Source: Mycogone perniciosa (Eukaryota > Ascomycota > Sordariomycetes > Hypocreales > Hypocreaceae). From it: a DNA stretch of 64,000 bases. Below are positions 1 through 12,380 of the stretch, piece by piece. Positions within the stretch are counted from its first letter, which is position 1. Each line of letters begins with the position of its first letter. Below the pieces are notes generated by a model, which was not told where the DNA came from, searched no databases, and was given only the letters and a program-made list of their open reading frames with translations. Location of the stretch: the NCBI GenBank assembly GCA_025331125.1, contig JAOALB010000043.1, forward strand, positions 40,910-104,909. Direction: 5' to 3'. The position numbers were made by a program, and so were the translations under genes.

Positions 1-493
1 ATCGCCTCTGGCAACGCTGCAAACAAGCCGAAGGTGTAGAACAGCTTCTTGCAGAAATCCCCGACTACAATCCTCTACCTGGCAAGTGGAAGTTCCTCCG
101 CTGGAACGAGCGGATGCGATTCCTCAAGTACACTCCCGGCATGTTCTTCAAGCGTACGTCATTTCCCCCTTATGGTGAGTGACACGACTTCTAATAACCT
201 GACTAGCTCACTGCGATGGTCCTTACTACACCAAAATTGGGGACCGTGTGATATTGACCAAGTATACCGTCCAGCTCTATCTTAACGATGCTGGTCTTGT
301 TGGCGGCGCGACGTCATTCTTGTCGCGTGACAAGAAAAGACGGTTAGATGTCAGCCCCAAGGCGGGAAGCCTGCTCATCTTCCAACACGCTCGCCTGTTC
401 CACGAGGGAGCGGAGGTGAAGCGTGGTGTCAAGTACACTGTGAGGACTGATATCATGTACGAGTGGGAACAGGATGAGTCCAGGGAGGAGTAG
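1..493 (+). CDS. 2OG-Fe(II) oxygenase (prolyl 4-hydroxylase-like), 3' part of gene
   Basis: The 5' end is cut by the window edge. Coding resumes in frame at about base 3 and reads LWQRCKQAEG..., then splices from 153 to 207 across a 53-bp intron (154-206, GTACGT...CTAG). The join restores a PHCDG motif: the His and Asp that, with the later His in RLFHEGAEV, form the HxD...H iron triad of 2-oxoglutarate dioxygenases. The Arg in KYTVRTDIMY fits the 2OG-binding position. The visible 145 residues cover most of the C-terminal catalytic barrel and end at TAG 491-493. The family is well known from fungal P4Hc-type oxidoreductases, but the substrate (protein prolyl or small molecule) cannot be told from this fragment. 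It faces the helicase gene tail to tail, with only about 110 bp between stop codons. Confidence 0.85.
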
Positions 494-603
494 AACAACG
501 GGCTGCAACGTGAATGGTAGCGGAGGGACTGATGATTTGATTCCAAGGGTATCGTGATTATTCGTAAACTATTTGATACATGGCGTGCATTAATTTTATA
601 TCG

Positions 604-3198
604 TTATCTCCCCTGCTTGGGCATTTTCTTTTCTTCCAGAGCCTCAACATCCTTCTTCTTGTGAAAGTGCGGCGCCAGCTCTGCCAACCATTTGGGCTCA
701 ATCGGCATTACACTCCTCATATATTCCTTTGCTGTCTGGACCAGCTCAAAGTAGATCACCATTTTCTCCGGAGGATTCACCGACATGAGTACGCTGCTCG
801 GGTGAATCCATACCGACGTGCCATTCTTCACCGTTCGATAGCTGCTGCCACTCTTTTGCAGCCTTGCAGCATTGGGGAAGAAGCCAGCGGTGATGGCACG
901 CTTGATCGGGCGAAGGTTATTGGCACCGCATGTCGATTGTCCAACCTCAACGCGCTCACAAAGCTTAGCAAGCTGCTCTCTCACGTCCCGAGCGCGGGTG
1001 AGAGACCGCTGCTGTAGGAAGTTCTCTCGTGCCCAGATTGGCGAGAAATCGCTGTCCACCCACTGGTTCCACACATTAAGGAGCGTGATGTGGTCACCCC
1101 CATTATTGACAGTGAAGCGGCCACGGGCACTATCGGCGAAGACCTTCTTGTTTTTGGGCCGGAAAAAGAGGGATGAGGCTTCACCCAGCATGGATACTAT
1201 GGAGAGTACTTCCTCGACACAACCCTCTTTATCGGCGGCCAGTATGGTCTTTGCCAACATGGGATCTGTGGGGAATTCGGCCATCTGGCGTCCAAGTTTG
1301 GTCATCTCGCCTTTGTGATTCAGGGCCTGGAGAGCAAAAAGCTGATTGAGGGCACCGATAAGGGCCTCTGTAGGAGGTGGATCCATAAACTCAAAATCCA
1401 GCAACTCGTTGATGCCAAGAGACTTCAGCTGCAGAACAACACCGTTGAGATTTGTCCGCTGTATTTCGGGAAGCGGTGACTCGTCCATTTCGTTCATGTA
1501 GGCATACTTGGTATATAGTCGATAACATTTGCCAGGCCCGACACGCCCAGCACGGCCGCTACGTTGGTTGGCCGAGGCTCGGGAGCAGGGCACAACAACT
1601 AGATTGGACATGCCTGTCGCTGGGTTGTATACATTCTCTTTGACATAGCCAGGGTCTATGACATACACAATGCCATCGATAGTCAAACTTGTTTCGGCAA
1701 TGTTCGTAGCCAAAACCACCTTGCGCGCACCTTCTGGTGTCGGCTCAAAGATCTTGGCCTGAAGCTCAGCGGGCAAGTTGGCATAAATCGGGCAGATGAT
1801 CAGCTCTTTGATACGACTGCCTAGCTTCTTTGCCATTTCGGAAATCTCCAGTTCAGCAGATTCGATTTCGTCCTGACCAGTGAGGAAGATGAGAATATCG
1901 CCTTGGCCTTGCGAGGTATGGATTTGGAACACTGTCGAGACGGCTGCGGTCAGATAGTTGGCCTCTGGAGCCGGCGTATAGTAAATATCCACGGGATACC
2001 GTCGACCGGGGATATTGAAGATGGGGGCGTCGTCAAAGTACTGAGCAAACTTCTCCGCGTTCATGGTGGCAGAAGAGATGAGCAGCTTTAGATCTTTCCG
2101 TTCCCGCGCCAAATCCTTTACGAGAGCAAGTAGAATGTCTGTATGCACTGTCCGCTCGTGGGCCTCGTCGATCATCAGGGCAGAATAGCTGGCGAGGTCC
2201 GGCTCCGTCATGAATTCTCGTAATAACATGCCGTCCGTCATGTACTTGAGAACTGTCTTATCGGTCGTGCGGTCTTCGAAACGAATGGAATAGCCGACTT
2301 CATTTCCCAGCTTGACACCCACTTCATCAGCGACACGAGCCGCCACGCTCATCGCTGCCACTCGTCGAGGTTGTGTGCACCCGACCTTCATGCCACCTTT
2401 TGTATAACCAGCCTCGTGAAGATATTGTGGTAGCTGTGTAGTCTTGCCGCTACCAGTCTCGCCCACAATGACCAAGACCTGATACTGCTCCAGCGCCTCC
2501 AAAAACTGGTCTCGGTACTGGTAGATGGGTAGACTCTTCCTTGTCTCTTGAATCGACAACGCCTTCTTCTCCGCAGCTTCGATTTGCGCTTCTCGAAACC
2601 GCTGTTCTCCTGTCATCTTCTGGTCTCCGGCCATTCGCGAATCCAGCTTCCATTGAATGAACTGGGACTCATCCAAGACAAAATCGTAGTCATCGTTCTC
2701 TCTCTCTGGGCGCTGACCGTGTGCTTTGGCTTTAGCAACCTGCTCCCTCTCCCATTCTTCTTCCTCTGTGACGAACTTCTCCCGACCGTATTCATCTCGT
2801 TCGACGTGTTCGACGTGGCGCTTGTAGAGGGCTTCTTCTTTCTTCTTGCGATCGAGCTTTCCCTTCTCCGTGAGGTAGTCCTCAGGCATCACGTATCCAT
2901 CTCGATGATCATCAATCCTGCGCCTCTCCTCCGCCAAGCGCAACCTCTCCCTTTTCTCCGCATACTCGGCAGCTTCTTTTTCTGATAGCCTCACACCGCG
3001 GCGGACATCGCGGGCTGTTTCGTCAACTTCTTCGCGGAACCGAGTCGATATTTGCGCCTCTCGTTTGTTGAAATACTCCTGGCGCGATCTCTCTCTGATT
3101 TTGTGAAGTGCAGCTTCGTCTAAGGCAGCAGCGTCTCCTTCGAGCTTTCTTTTCTTATTCTGGTCCGCAGAGGACGACGATGGTGGTGGCGGCGCCAT
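604..3198 (-). CDS. prp2: DEAH-box pre-mRNA splicing helicase, Prp2/Cdc28/DHX16 type
   Basis: Single-exon 864-aa protein. The start is ATG at 3198 ([10 protein letters not shown]); the reading frame stays open upstream but that extension is not protein-like. Visible motifs: Walker A GETGSGKT (about 246-253), [12 protein letters not shown] (344-347), SAT (376-378), [17 protein letters not shown] (545-552), then the winged-helix, ratchet and OB-fold C-terminus. The closest family by the [13 protein letters not shown] linker and overall sequence is Prp2/DHX16, which remodels the activated spliceosome before the first transesterification. The N-terminus is Lys/Glu/Arg-rich coiled coil. It is shorter than S. 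pombe Cdc28 or human DHX16 (over 1000 aa), the difference lying in the N-terminal extension. Nuclear. It is divergent from the DnaJ gene. Confidence 0.95.
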   Translation of the reverse strand: MAPPPPSSSSADQNKKRKLEGDAAALDEAALHKIRERSRQEYFNKREAQISTRFREEVDETARDVRRGVRLSEKEAAEYAEKRERLRLAEERRRIDDHRDGYVMPEDYLTEKGKLDRKKKEEALYKRHVEHVERDEYGREKFVTEEEEWEREQVAKAKAHGQRPERENDDYDFVLDESQFIQWKLDSRMAGDQKMTGEQRFREAQIEAAEKKALSIQETRKSLPIYQYRDQFLEALEQYQVLVIVGETGSGKTTQLPQYLHEAGYTKGGMKVGCTQPRRVAAMSVAARVADEVGVKLGNEVGYSIRFEDRTTDKTVLKYMTDGMLLREFMTEPDLASYSALMIDEAHERTVHTDILLALVKDLARERKDLKLLISSATMNAEKFAQYFDDAPIFNIPGRRYPVDIYYTPAPEANYLTAAVSTVFQIHTSQGQGDILIFLTGQDEIESAELEISEMAKKLGSRIKELIICPIYANLPAELQAKIFEPTPEGARKVVLATNIAETSLTIDGIVYVIDPGYVKENVYNPATGMSNLVVVPCSRASANQRSGRAGRVGPGKCYRLYTKYAYMNEMDESPLPEIQRTNLNGVVLQLKSLGINELLDFEFMDPPPTEALIGALNQLFALQALNHKGEMTKLGRQMAEFPTDPMLAKTILAADKEGCVEEVLSIVSMLGEASSLFFRPKNKKVFADSARGRFTVNNGGDHITLLNVWNQWVDSDFSPIWARENFLQQRSLTRARDVREQLAKLCERVEVGQSTCGANNLRPIKRAITAGFFPNAARLQKSGSSYRTVKNGTSVWIHPSSVLMSVNPPEKMVIYFELVQTAKEYMRSVMPIEPKWLAELAPHFHKKKDVEALEEKKMPKQGR

Positions 3199-3697
3199 CT
3201 TGAGTGTACGAGTGCAAGAGGTTGAGAAGAGGGAAAAGAAAACGAAGTGGCCCTTTGGAGATGGATGCCTGTTGATAGGTAGTCTCAGGTTCAAGGTCCA
3301 GGTTGAAGCAATGGCTTGTCTGGAGAAATGCTTCAGCCAATTAAATCGCTTCGATCATAGCCCCTCTTACGTTATCTGGATTAAGCCGTAAATTATGCAG
3401 TGTGAAACACAGAGACGTGAAGACTAAGCCTAATAACGAAGTAGAGCTATACCTAAAGAAGTATAGAAGCGCATCTTTTGTTCGCCGACAGGGACTAGAA
3501 ATGTTAACACGCTGGAACTTATTCAAGTCGCCGTTCCTCTCTCAATGTCGAGATATCCTTTCTCCCTCTAACCTTTGTTCACCTCACATTGAGTCTATAA
3601 CATTTTACCGGCCGAGAAGGGAGACTCGCGCGTTGCCTTTCTATTTTGATTCCTTCTTTTCTATAAAGCTCCCCGTAGCTGGGCAGCCAAATCTGCC
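3199..3697. promoter_or_regulatory. Divergent promoter between prp2 and scj1
   Basis: 499 bp separate the two start codons, so both promoters must sit here. A CCAAT-type box (CAGCCAATTAAAT) lies near 3336, and a CTATAAAG TATA-like run at 3661-3667 lies about 35 bp upstream of the DnaJ ATG. Neither assignment has been tested. Confidence 0.5.
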
Positions 3698-5051
3698 ATG
3701 TTAATCCACGGGACGATACTCATCGTCTTGTTGGCTCTGGTCCAGCTTGCGCTTTGCGCCGAGGACTACTACAAGGTCTGATAATGTGCCGACCTGTTGG
3801 CGCATATGAAAGCTGACTTGAGTTAGATCCTGGGAGTCGATAGGAAGGCTTCAGAAAAACAGCTCAAGTCCGCCTACCGTCAACTCTCCAAGAAATTCCA
3901 CCCGGATAAGAACCCGTGCGCTTCCCTTCTTCACACCCTTCAAGTCATATCTCTAACAGGCGCTTCCTCACAGTGGCGATGAGACAGCACATGACAAGTT
4001 CGTCCAAGTTGCCGAAGCGTATGAGATCCTGAGCGACTCCGAGACTCGCCAGATCTACGACCGCCACGGCCACGAGGGCGTCAAATCCCACCGTCAACAC
4101 GGCGGCGGCGGCGGTGGCGGCGGACAAGACCCCTTTGATCTTTTCAGCAGATTCTTCGGCGGCCACGGCCACTTTGGCAGATCAAGCCGAGAACCTCGTG
4201 GTAACAACGTCGAAGTCCGTGTCGAAATCTCCCTCCGTGACTTTTACAACGGCGCTACGACCGAGTTCCAGTGGGACAAGCAACATATTTGCGAGACGTG
4301 CGGTGGCTCAGGTAGTGCGGATGGAAAGGTTGACAATTGTAATGTCTGCGGCGGACACGGTATCAGGATTGTCAAGCAGCAGCTTGCGCCAGGCATGTTC
4401 CAGCAGATGCAGATCCGCTGTGACGCTTGTGGCGGTTCGGGCAAGACGATCAAGAACAAGTGCCATGTGTGCCACGGTAACCGCGTGGAGCGCAAGAAGA
4501 CAACGGTCACCCTTACGGTCGAGCGGGGCGTCGCCAGGAACTCAAAGGTAGTGTTCGAGAACGAGGCTGATCAAAGCCCAGACTGGATCGCCGGAGACCT
4601 CGTTGTGAATCTAGGAGAGAAGGCTCCTTCGCATGATAACAACCCTGACCAAGTTGACGGTGCATTCTTCCGGCGCAAAGGCGACGACTTGTACTGGACG
4701 GAAGTTCTCTCCCTGCGGGAGGCCTGGATGGGCGGCTGGACCCGCAACCTCACCCACCTTGACAAGCACGTCGTGCGCCTAGGCCGCAAGCGCGGAGAAG
4801 TTGTTCAGAGTGGACATATTGAGACTGTGTCAGGCGAAGGAATGCCTAAGTGGCACGAAGACGGCGACAGCGTCTACCACAACACCGAGTTTGGCAACCT
4901 GTACGTGACGTACGAGGTCATCCTACCCGATCAGATGGACAAGACCATGGAGAAGGAATTCTGGGCTCTGTGGGAGAAATGGCGGGCGAAGAAGGGCGTT
5001 GATTTGCACAAGGACAGCGGACGGCCAGATGTGCCGCATGATGAGTTATGA
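3698..5051 (+). CDS. scj1: ER-luminal Hsp40 (Scj1/ERdj3-type DnaJ) with HDEL
   Basis: Three exons (3698-3775, 3827-3915, 3974-5051) give 414 aa. Intron 1 (51 bp, GTCTGA...TTAG) follows EDYYK, and intron 2 (58 bp) splits the Pro codon after FHPDKN. Order: signal peptide (about 1-20, [20 protein letters not shown]), J domain with HPD at 51-53, Gly-rich linker, four CxxC zinc-finger motifs ([31 protein letters not shown]), then substrate-binding beta domains. The last four residues are HDEL, the ER retrieval signal. Signal peptide plus HDEL places it in the ER lumen as co-chaperone of BiP/Kar2 in folding and degradation. The start is fixed by the signal peptide and the frame-preserving splice. 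Confidence 0.95.
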
Positions 5052-5469
5052 TGTAAACACAGATACTACGGGGGTCATGAAGGGCTATGTATGTTTTGAA
5101 CGCAAAAAAGGATAGACATGGGAAATTTCGTCGTATATAAAATTTTCCATCTTGATTGCCTTTTCGTGTGGTCTCATGCTTTCTACGTCTTTAATGCAAA
5201 CCATCCCCTTTGAAGACTGAAATCATCCACCTCCCTTACAAGACACCCCTCCATGCAACATTAATGCCTCCAATGCCTCACCTGGATCAAGCACTTGTTT
5301 TCTTTATAAGGAGACTGTAAAAAATATAGATAACTCCTTATTCACAGTAATCGTAGCCTTGCCATCTGTATGATGAATCCAAACCATTTATGAAATAACT
5401 TGCAACTGACAGAGTAAGAAACAAAGAAACCAGATCATTATCGTATCTTCATCATAGATCATGTCATCA
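5052..5469. other. Convergent 3' intergenic region
   Basis: The DnaJ gene (+) and the DUF3824 gene (-) end toward each other, so this AT-richer 418 bp should hold both 3' UTRs and polyadenylation signals. I see no ORF or RNA gene in it. Confidence 0.6.
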
Positions 5470-8400
5470 TCACCTCCGTTTGCGATGTCTCCTGTCCCCC
5501 GCATCACCATCTTCTATTTCGTTGCGCCCATCATCCCTGCCTTTGCCCTTGATCGGTTCACTACCTGCCTGTCCCAACAAGCCCTCACCAAGAACCTCGC
5601 CCAGCACCCCTATCCAGCTGCGTTGTCCCTCGAGCGCTCCAGTCACATGCCTGACCAACCTTTCTACCCTTTCTTGATCGGCATCGCTTATTTGCCATGC
5701 ACCTTGAACATCCCAGTCACCAGATCGCCGTGGCTGACGATGGAACTCGCCACTCCTGTTTGTCCACCGGTTTCTCTTGGCCTCACTTCCATCCAACGGT
5801 CTACCCTGTGAGTCAAAACGGTCAGGCAGATCTTCAATATCTTGCTCCGAATCGGAGTTATGATGCCCACGGCCGTGATTATCCTTAATTGGGCGGTCAT
5901 GAGTTGTGTCAGATGATCTTCGGCGACGTACAACGGGTCGGTTAGAGGCGTTTTCACGATGCTTGTCGCCAGACTCATCTTCTGATTGAGAACTTTCAGA
6001 CTCCACGACCTGAATTTGTTCCCTCCTATGCCTTTCCATAGTCCTGGAGCTTTTCGGTGATAGAGGAACAAATGAGACTGACTTGGCTACATGGGAAGAT
6101 ACATCGACAGGAATTTCAACAGGGTGAGGTGTGCGAGGCGGTCTTATGGCATCTAGTTCAATAGTCAGTCTCTCTACTCCCGCCTCTCAAAAATAAAAGC
6201 CCGCAACAGTACGATTCAACGCACCCTCAGGTTGCCTACCCGTGTGATTGGGGTGGCTTCTGGAAAGGTCACTCACATGATCTGGCGGGAAGTGGCCACC
6301 CACCGGAGGAGGTCCCGGCTGAAGAGGCGCAGGTGGAGGTGCAGGGCCAGTGGTATGAGGTGGTGGACCAGCCGGAGGAGGCGCAAAACCAGCCGCCCCG
6401 GATACAGTCACCGGTGGTGGTGGAGGTGGTCCGGAAGACTGTGGGGGTGGTCCTGGAGGTGGTCCTGGAGGAGGTGGCGGCCCAGCAGGCGGAGGTGGAG
6501 GCGCATATCCGGTGTAGTCTTGAGGCATGTAAGGCTGGTATTCACGGGGCGGTGGGACACTGTGGTCATGGTAAGGTGCATAGCCTTGGCCTCCTGGTGC
6601 AGAACCTGGTGTTGTGGGATAAGGAGGGTAATAGGCACCACCAGAAGCAGTAGGTGGTGAGTGTGGGCGGTTGTCATCAAAGTATCCTCCGTTTGGAGGA
6701 CCATCACTATCGCCTGTAATCTCATTGTCAGCGTCAGACAACTCATGTGTCGAACCAAAGGGCATCCTCACGTCTCCCTTCGTGCTCTCGCTCCCTCGAT
6801 CGCTTCTCCCTTGCTCGTCTTTCCTTCTCTCTCTCCTTTCTATCTTTATATTCTTTGATTCCGATGGCTGCTGCCCCAGCGGCCGCCATATTCCTTAGTC
6901 GACTCCTGCTTCTCTTTCGTTCTTCATCCGATCCAGTGGAGGAGGATGATCGTGATCGTTCACGTCTTCTACGTCGTCTTCGTCGCCTTTCCTCAGCCTC
7001 CGACTCATAACCTTGTCTGGAGGGAGACCGTGGTCCCGGGTGTAAAGGGTCGTGACCGTACTCAACTAGGCCTAGCTCAGGATCAGCCCCGGCTTCCGAA
7101 TGAAGGGATCTGGCCCTCGACCTGCTCCTACTCCTGCTCCTGCTCTGCGAACCTCCTCTATACGAGCTGCGATCATCATCACTAACACCACGAGAGGTCG
7201 AAGCCTCTCTTTCCTTCTTCTTGTCGCGGTGATCCTTCCATAATTTGCCGGCTACTCCGGCAACAGTCGCGGCTCCAGCAAGCTCAGCACCACGGCGAAG
7301 CTTAGACTTGCTACGAGACCGACTGCCATGTCGAGAATGGCTTCCATGTCGAGAACGAGACTGAGACTTTTTGCGGAAGTGATTCACGACGCCTGCTGTT
7401 GCAGCAGTGCCTAGAGCTGCTTTGGCAAAGGTTGAGATGCTGCGCCGGCGGCTGCGAGGGCGAGAGCGAGATCGGGAGTGTTCTGATGCAGAGGAATAGT
7501 ATTCTCGTGTCCGGCTTCGTCCTCGGCTCCTTTCTTCCTTCTCAATCTTGCTGGCTTGGTGATATTTGACGGCGCCGGCTGCAGCAAGAGCTACGGCAGC
7601 GAGTCCCAAGCCCTTTTTGAGTGTAGAATGGTGATCGGGGGATTCCCGTCCATCACGCCAGCGGTCCTCATAGGCGCTATGGGCACGTTTGATGGCCTCA
7701 GTTCCGAGAGCTCCCAACGCCGCACCAGCAAGGATCTTCTTGCCACGATTTTCAGGGAGGTCGCCATACTCGTCGCGACGGCTGGATAGCAGAGCGCTAA
7801 TGCCAGCGCCAGCGATAGCACCCTCTGCCAGATGTCGTTTATGGTGGTGTTCAGGGCTTTCACTGCGATCACGGCGGACAGTGCGACGGGAGTAGTAATA
7901 TTCGTCATCATCGCTGTGATAGTCATCTCGCCGATGGCGATGCTCGCGACCACCTCGATAAGGGCCAACTTCGCGTCTCTCGTGACGATAGTAGTACTCC
8001 TCATCGTATGGAACACGGGCCATTTCACGGTTACGCTCAGCCTCCCGCTCTCTAAGGACGATAACACCAGGTTCTTGTCGGGGAAGGACGATTTGCTGTG
8101 GCGCGGCCTCCTGGACGATGATCTTTTGCTCCGGAGCTCGCTGGCGGACGATGACAGGGGAAGACGGTGGCTCGGGTTCCCTGTAGTACTCGGTTTCCTT
8201 GCGATATCGTTCAACCTCATGGCCATGTGCATCGTCATAGCGCTCTTCGACTCTCTTCTCGACCCTTATTTCGTCATCATGGCGGTCATAACGGGAGCGT
8301 CGATCCCAGTCGCGGTCGGGCTCCCGCCGCTCCTCGCGTTCATAGACGACGGTACGAGAACGATCGCCGCCCTCGGGGTCAAAGGCTGAGCGCGGCCGGT

Positions 8401-8644
8401 CCGGAATGTATGCGCGCTCCCGTCGTTCATACTCAACAACATCATCGGCTGTGCGTCCATGGCCGCCGGAATAGCGCGAGCGACGGTCATCATCCATCTC
8501 GACAAGCTTTTCAGTGCGTTCGTAGCGATCGCCTCGGGGGTTCACCTTGTATCGAGTCACAGTGGTGCTCTTGTAGCGCTCATCATCAGAGGAATCGTCG
8601 CGACGTTCCCGGTAGACACGGGAGGTTCGATAAGAGTCGCCCAT
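5470..8644 (-). CDS. DUF3824 RS-rich protein with Pro/Gly-rich tail
   Basis: Three exons on the minus strand (8644-6772, 6713-6225, 6152-5470), joined by a 58-bp intron (6714-6771) and a 72-bp intron (6153-6224), give 1014 aa. The first intron has CTGAC branch sites and an ATTACAG acceptor, and both joins keep frame. The N-terminal half is packed with Arg-Ser, Arg-Glu and Tyr-rich stretches. It is punctuated by at least six short Gly/Ala helices such as GAIAGAGISALL, ILAGAALGALG and GLGLAAVALAAAG, typical of the fungal DUF3824 domain. Next come a conserved RPHSPPTASGGAYYPPYP block, a PPPGPPP-rich tract and an acidic/basic C-terminus. The low-complexity RS character suggests a scaffold or condensate-forming role, but no function is established from sequence. 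Confidence 0.88.
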
Positions 8645-10346
8645 GACAGCCGGCCTTGCTCTGTCTTTAAGCGACGACGGGCGAGTGACTGACTGTCTGA
8701 GGCAAAGGAGGGGGGAGAAACAAACGAAAGGTGGGCGAAGGGATGACGCAGGAGATGTGGCAGCCCTGGGGGAGAGATGGCTGAAGTGAAAAGGAGGCTG
8801 GGCGAAGGTCTAGACGGGAGGCACGGAGTAGCAACGTTCTCAATGCAGTATAACGTCAGTACAGTACAAATAGAAATAGCACATCCATCTGCTAGCGGGT
8901 TTTGTTGGTGGGAGCAGCTGATGAAGGTCTTGGAAGTGAGTGGGTTGAGGTGGGAAGAGGAGGAGGAGGTGGGGGAGGGGGAGGGGCAGAAAAGGCAAGA
9001 TGCCGGCTTTTTGCTATGTCATATCTTATGTACAAACCCGACCAGACTCACTCTAATTCCGTGCTACTATGTATGGAATACGGAGCTAGCTACTTCGTAC
9101 AGAGTAAGCAACGTGCTTACACGACTCGCTGAATCAGTTTTTCTTAATTTATGTATTTCCTTTACGGCTTCCATCCGTCTCTATTGCTGCTATGTTGGCC
9201 CAATGCCAAGGGCGTTGAGAGCCAAGACAAGGACTGCCTACTAATGTATGGACCAAGCCACCATCTCGCCCGAACAGGCTGCCAATCCGCTCTCTCTGTC
9301 AGTCAGTTTGTCTGTCTGTCTCTCTCGCCAAGTATTAATATGCCTACACATGTCTGCAGTAATACAGCATACATATACATACATACATAAGTCCAACTGC
9401 GCCTCACAGTACGAACCAATACAGTATAGCAATGCATGGTCTGTCCCCCACCCCTTCACCCCAAAATCAGAAAAGGGAAGAAAAAACCTCCTTCGGTCAC
9501 CTGCATCCAGTCTACGATCCATCTGGAAGAAACCAGCAAAGAAAAAAAACGCCTTGTGACCAGGCAGAACCCGTGGCGCGGGGCCAGCAGTCGCAGGAAC
9601 CACGAGGGCCAATGTCGCAGACACACAGCCCAACGGGCGTCTCAGCCTCATTGCATTCCATTCACTTCTCGAAGGGCCTCCGCTTTGACGTTTACCTACC
9701 TTGGCACATAATGATGGGTCATTTGTAACGACTCATTAGTAGTAGTACCTAAACCTGCTGCCTTGAGAGTTTCTCATCCGCGGATGAATCGCCTCGCGCC
9801 GTTCCGCACTAGGCCCTATAGGAACTTGGAATGTTGGGATGCGCGAGAATGTCGTCATAGCCTCGATAGCACGATAAGTGCGGTGATGGTGATCGCAGCG
9901 GGCATTTCAACAGGCTCGCCCCACCAGATGTAGCATTTAAAGCCTCTGCAAAGTACGAAATACGCGGTAGCGCATGCAGAAAAACGGGGTGCCTTGCTTT
10001 CGTGCATGCAGTTGATAGCATGCATCTAGTACGGAGTACGGTGCAGTGCGAAGTACTACTAGACATTATGGTTAGGTGTCATGAAGCCCAACCTCAAATG
10101 GGTTCGACGCCACGACCAGAGCCGCTCGAAGCCGACAATGCCGGCGGATTTACTTGCCCATGACGACACTTCTCTATCGGAATGGCTTATTGATACCCTG
10201 ATTTCCCTATCCTTGGAATTCGATACTACGTATATATGTATAAAGACAAATGACAAATACCCTAGCGCCAACTCCACCCTTCTGTCCAACTTCTAGTCAC
10301 TTTTATACATTCGGAGTGCACACGTCTCTCTGTTCGTCGTGAAATT
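8645..10346. other. Intergenic region with G-rich tract
   Basis: 1.7 kb upstream of the DUF3824 start and downstream of the erv41 stop. Small ORFs here have no protein-like composition. It holds the promoter of the DUF3824 gene, a G-rich tract at about 8938-8987, CT and TCTG simple runs near 9290-9330, and copies of the dispersed motif near 10029 (TACGGAGTACGG). No gene is supported. Confidence 0.6.
8938..8987 (+). repeat. Purine/G-rich tract, possible G-quadruplex
   Basis: The tract contains GGTGGG, a (AGG)n run and then GGGGGAGGGGGAGGGG within 50 bp. It lies about 300 bp upstream of the DUF3824 start codon. Four closely spaced G-runs could fold into a quadruplex; this is inference only. 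Confidence 0.45.
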
Positions 10347-11592
10347 CTACTCATCGTATCCTTGCTTGTTTCCCAAAACACCCACGCCGCCGTTGCTCCT
10401 CCGTCTTTTGCCAATCACCTCCTTAAGCCACTCGGTCAACGTAAATCCCCAGTGGCCAGTCACCATAACTCCACTGAGAATGTTGATGAGCTTGATGAAG
10501 AAAGTCAAGATGCCAACCCGGCTCTCCTCTACCGAAAGCAAGATAGGCTCGATATCGTATTTGAAGAAGATGCCTGGAATCTGTTGATCCGAGATCTTTT
10601 TGCTGTGCTCAGTCACAGCATACTGGTTGGTAGAAATCGTACTGGACCCAACAGTGTACACGGTAGGGACAACCGAGAGATAATATTGGAACTTGTGGAA
10701 GTTAAAATCCGCGGTGTTGACAGTGCGGTCGAGAGGGTTGACGAGCGAGGGATAGAAAGCTCCGTAGGACAACTCAGAGATGATGTGGGAAAAGTTGAAC
10801 CCTGAAAACATGGTTAGACATCATCACTCAGCATAGAAAGGGTGGGAGAGGCGTGTGTTTTGCTTACTGCTATGGTCCAGATGGTCGCCCATCGCCGTGT
10901 AACCGTGGCCTCTAGCCGTGATGTGAAAGTCTCCTTGGACCTTGTTCAGGTCCAAACTTCCCCAAAGGCGACAGCTATCCGGGGTGCCCTTGAGTCTCGG
11001 TGTTCGCGCCCACTTTGGCCTCTTGTGACTAAGCGCCACAATGTCGTGCACATGTTCCTCCCCAAACCCTTCGTCATGCTCCGCGTATTGGTGCCACCCG
11101 GCCCCGGTGTCGAGCTGGCCATTGGCATTCTTGCCCAGCTTGTGAATCCCCTTCCCATCGTCCCACTGGCTCCAGCTCGTCGGGTCGCGTACAAGTAGTT
11201 CGGAAGCAAGGATGCGGTCTCCCGCGGCATCTTGCACGTTGACGTGCAGATCTTGGCATTGCATCTTCACCACGATATCGAGGTTGATTTGCATGTCGTG
11301 GCCAACGCCCCTCTCGACAGCAAAGTTATGGGACTCGGAGCCGCGCCACCACCGCGCTACCTCGCCCCAGATGAAGAAGAAGGAGATGAAGAGCATGGCC
11401 ACGGTCCATTTGCCGCCGCCCGAAGTCTTGGTCACATATTGGGGTTTGGATTTGGCTGGCACAATGTCAATTGAAAGCCTGGAGGTCAATTGAGTAGACC
11501 ACAAACATACAGAATGCATCAAAGGCGCTCACAATGCCACCACTTGCGCCAAAGTCCTCGTCGTTCAAGTTCTGCTTCTCGAACCCGTTCAT
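10347..11592 (-). CDS. erv41: COPII vesicle/ERGIC protein Erv41
   Basis: Three exons on the minus strand (11592-11511, 11455-10868, 10801-10347) give 374 aa. Introns are 55 bp (11456-11510, GTATGT...CCAG) and 66 bp (10802-10867, GTAAGC...TTCAG), and frame is kept at both joins. The N-terminus MNGFEKQNLNDEDFGASGG leads into a cytosolic segment and the first TM (about 45-65, VAMLFISFFFIW). A large luminal domain and a second TM (ILTFFIKLINILSGVMVTG) follow, and the short cytosolic tail ends in KQGYDE. This matches Erv41/ERGIC2, which with Erv46 cycles between ER and Golgi and retrieves ER residents. The motif FNFSHIISELSYGAFYPSL after the last splice is characteristic. Confidence 0.93.
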
Positions 11593-12380
11593 CGTGCCGA
11601 CTTGGACCCGCCTACTTGGGCAGCGCCTTCACAGATCAGATGGGAATTCCAGCGCTTGCGGAGGTATGTGATGGTCGAATTCGCCGGCGAAATGATGCTG
11701 TCTGGATTGGGGACAAGGGCGCGGAGAAGGCGAACAACCCAATGGTCCTGGGCGAGCTCGAGTTAACGACCTCTCTCGTTACCTCATTCCCCAATGAGCG
11801 CAACTGGTAATCACTGCTGATGTTGTTAGGTTTCTTCTCGATTAGCGGTCCACAGATGATGTTTGTTGGAAAATTGCGTTGAGCGATGCGCTTGTCGCTG
11901 TGTCGTAGGTAGTGGCGCATATGCAGCACCTTGGACCCGCGCGTTCATAAAGGACAACCTGTTCTAGTCTTGTGTGATGATTGGTGGACCTGCGTCAGCA
12001 GGAACAAAGTCGGCCCGGTCATCGGAACTGGTCAGGATTGAGCTGACATAATACAATTGCCATCTGAGGAAAACGAAGACAACAGTGCGGAGTAAGAAGT
12101 ACGGAGTACTTATTGACATGATGCATTTTGCAAGCATGATTAATACCGGGGAAATCCCAGGTCCTTGGGGCAATAGAGGCTGGAAGAAGGCGTTCTGTTC
12201 TGTTTGTGAGACGGAGCAAAGCACCGTTACAGACTATTGGTTTGGGGAGTATGTCATGTGTGTTGAGCCCGGGTCAACTTATAAGTCGACGATGGAGGAT
12301 AGGTGATAGTGGTTGGTAGATGAGGACAATACTACTAAAAAACTGGCATTCTCGTCAAATCGCAAGATGAGGATTGTCGC

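Noticed and set aside
7591..8389. Long open frames on both strands inside the DUF3824 gene (for example 7832-8389 plus, 7591-8238 minus)
   Set aside because: They are shadows of the biased Arg/Glu/Asp codons of the real exon and have no independent features.
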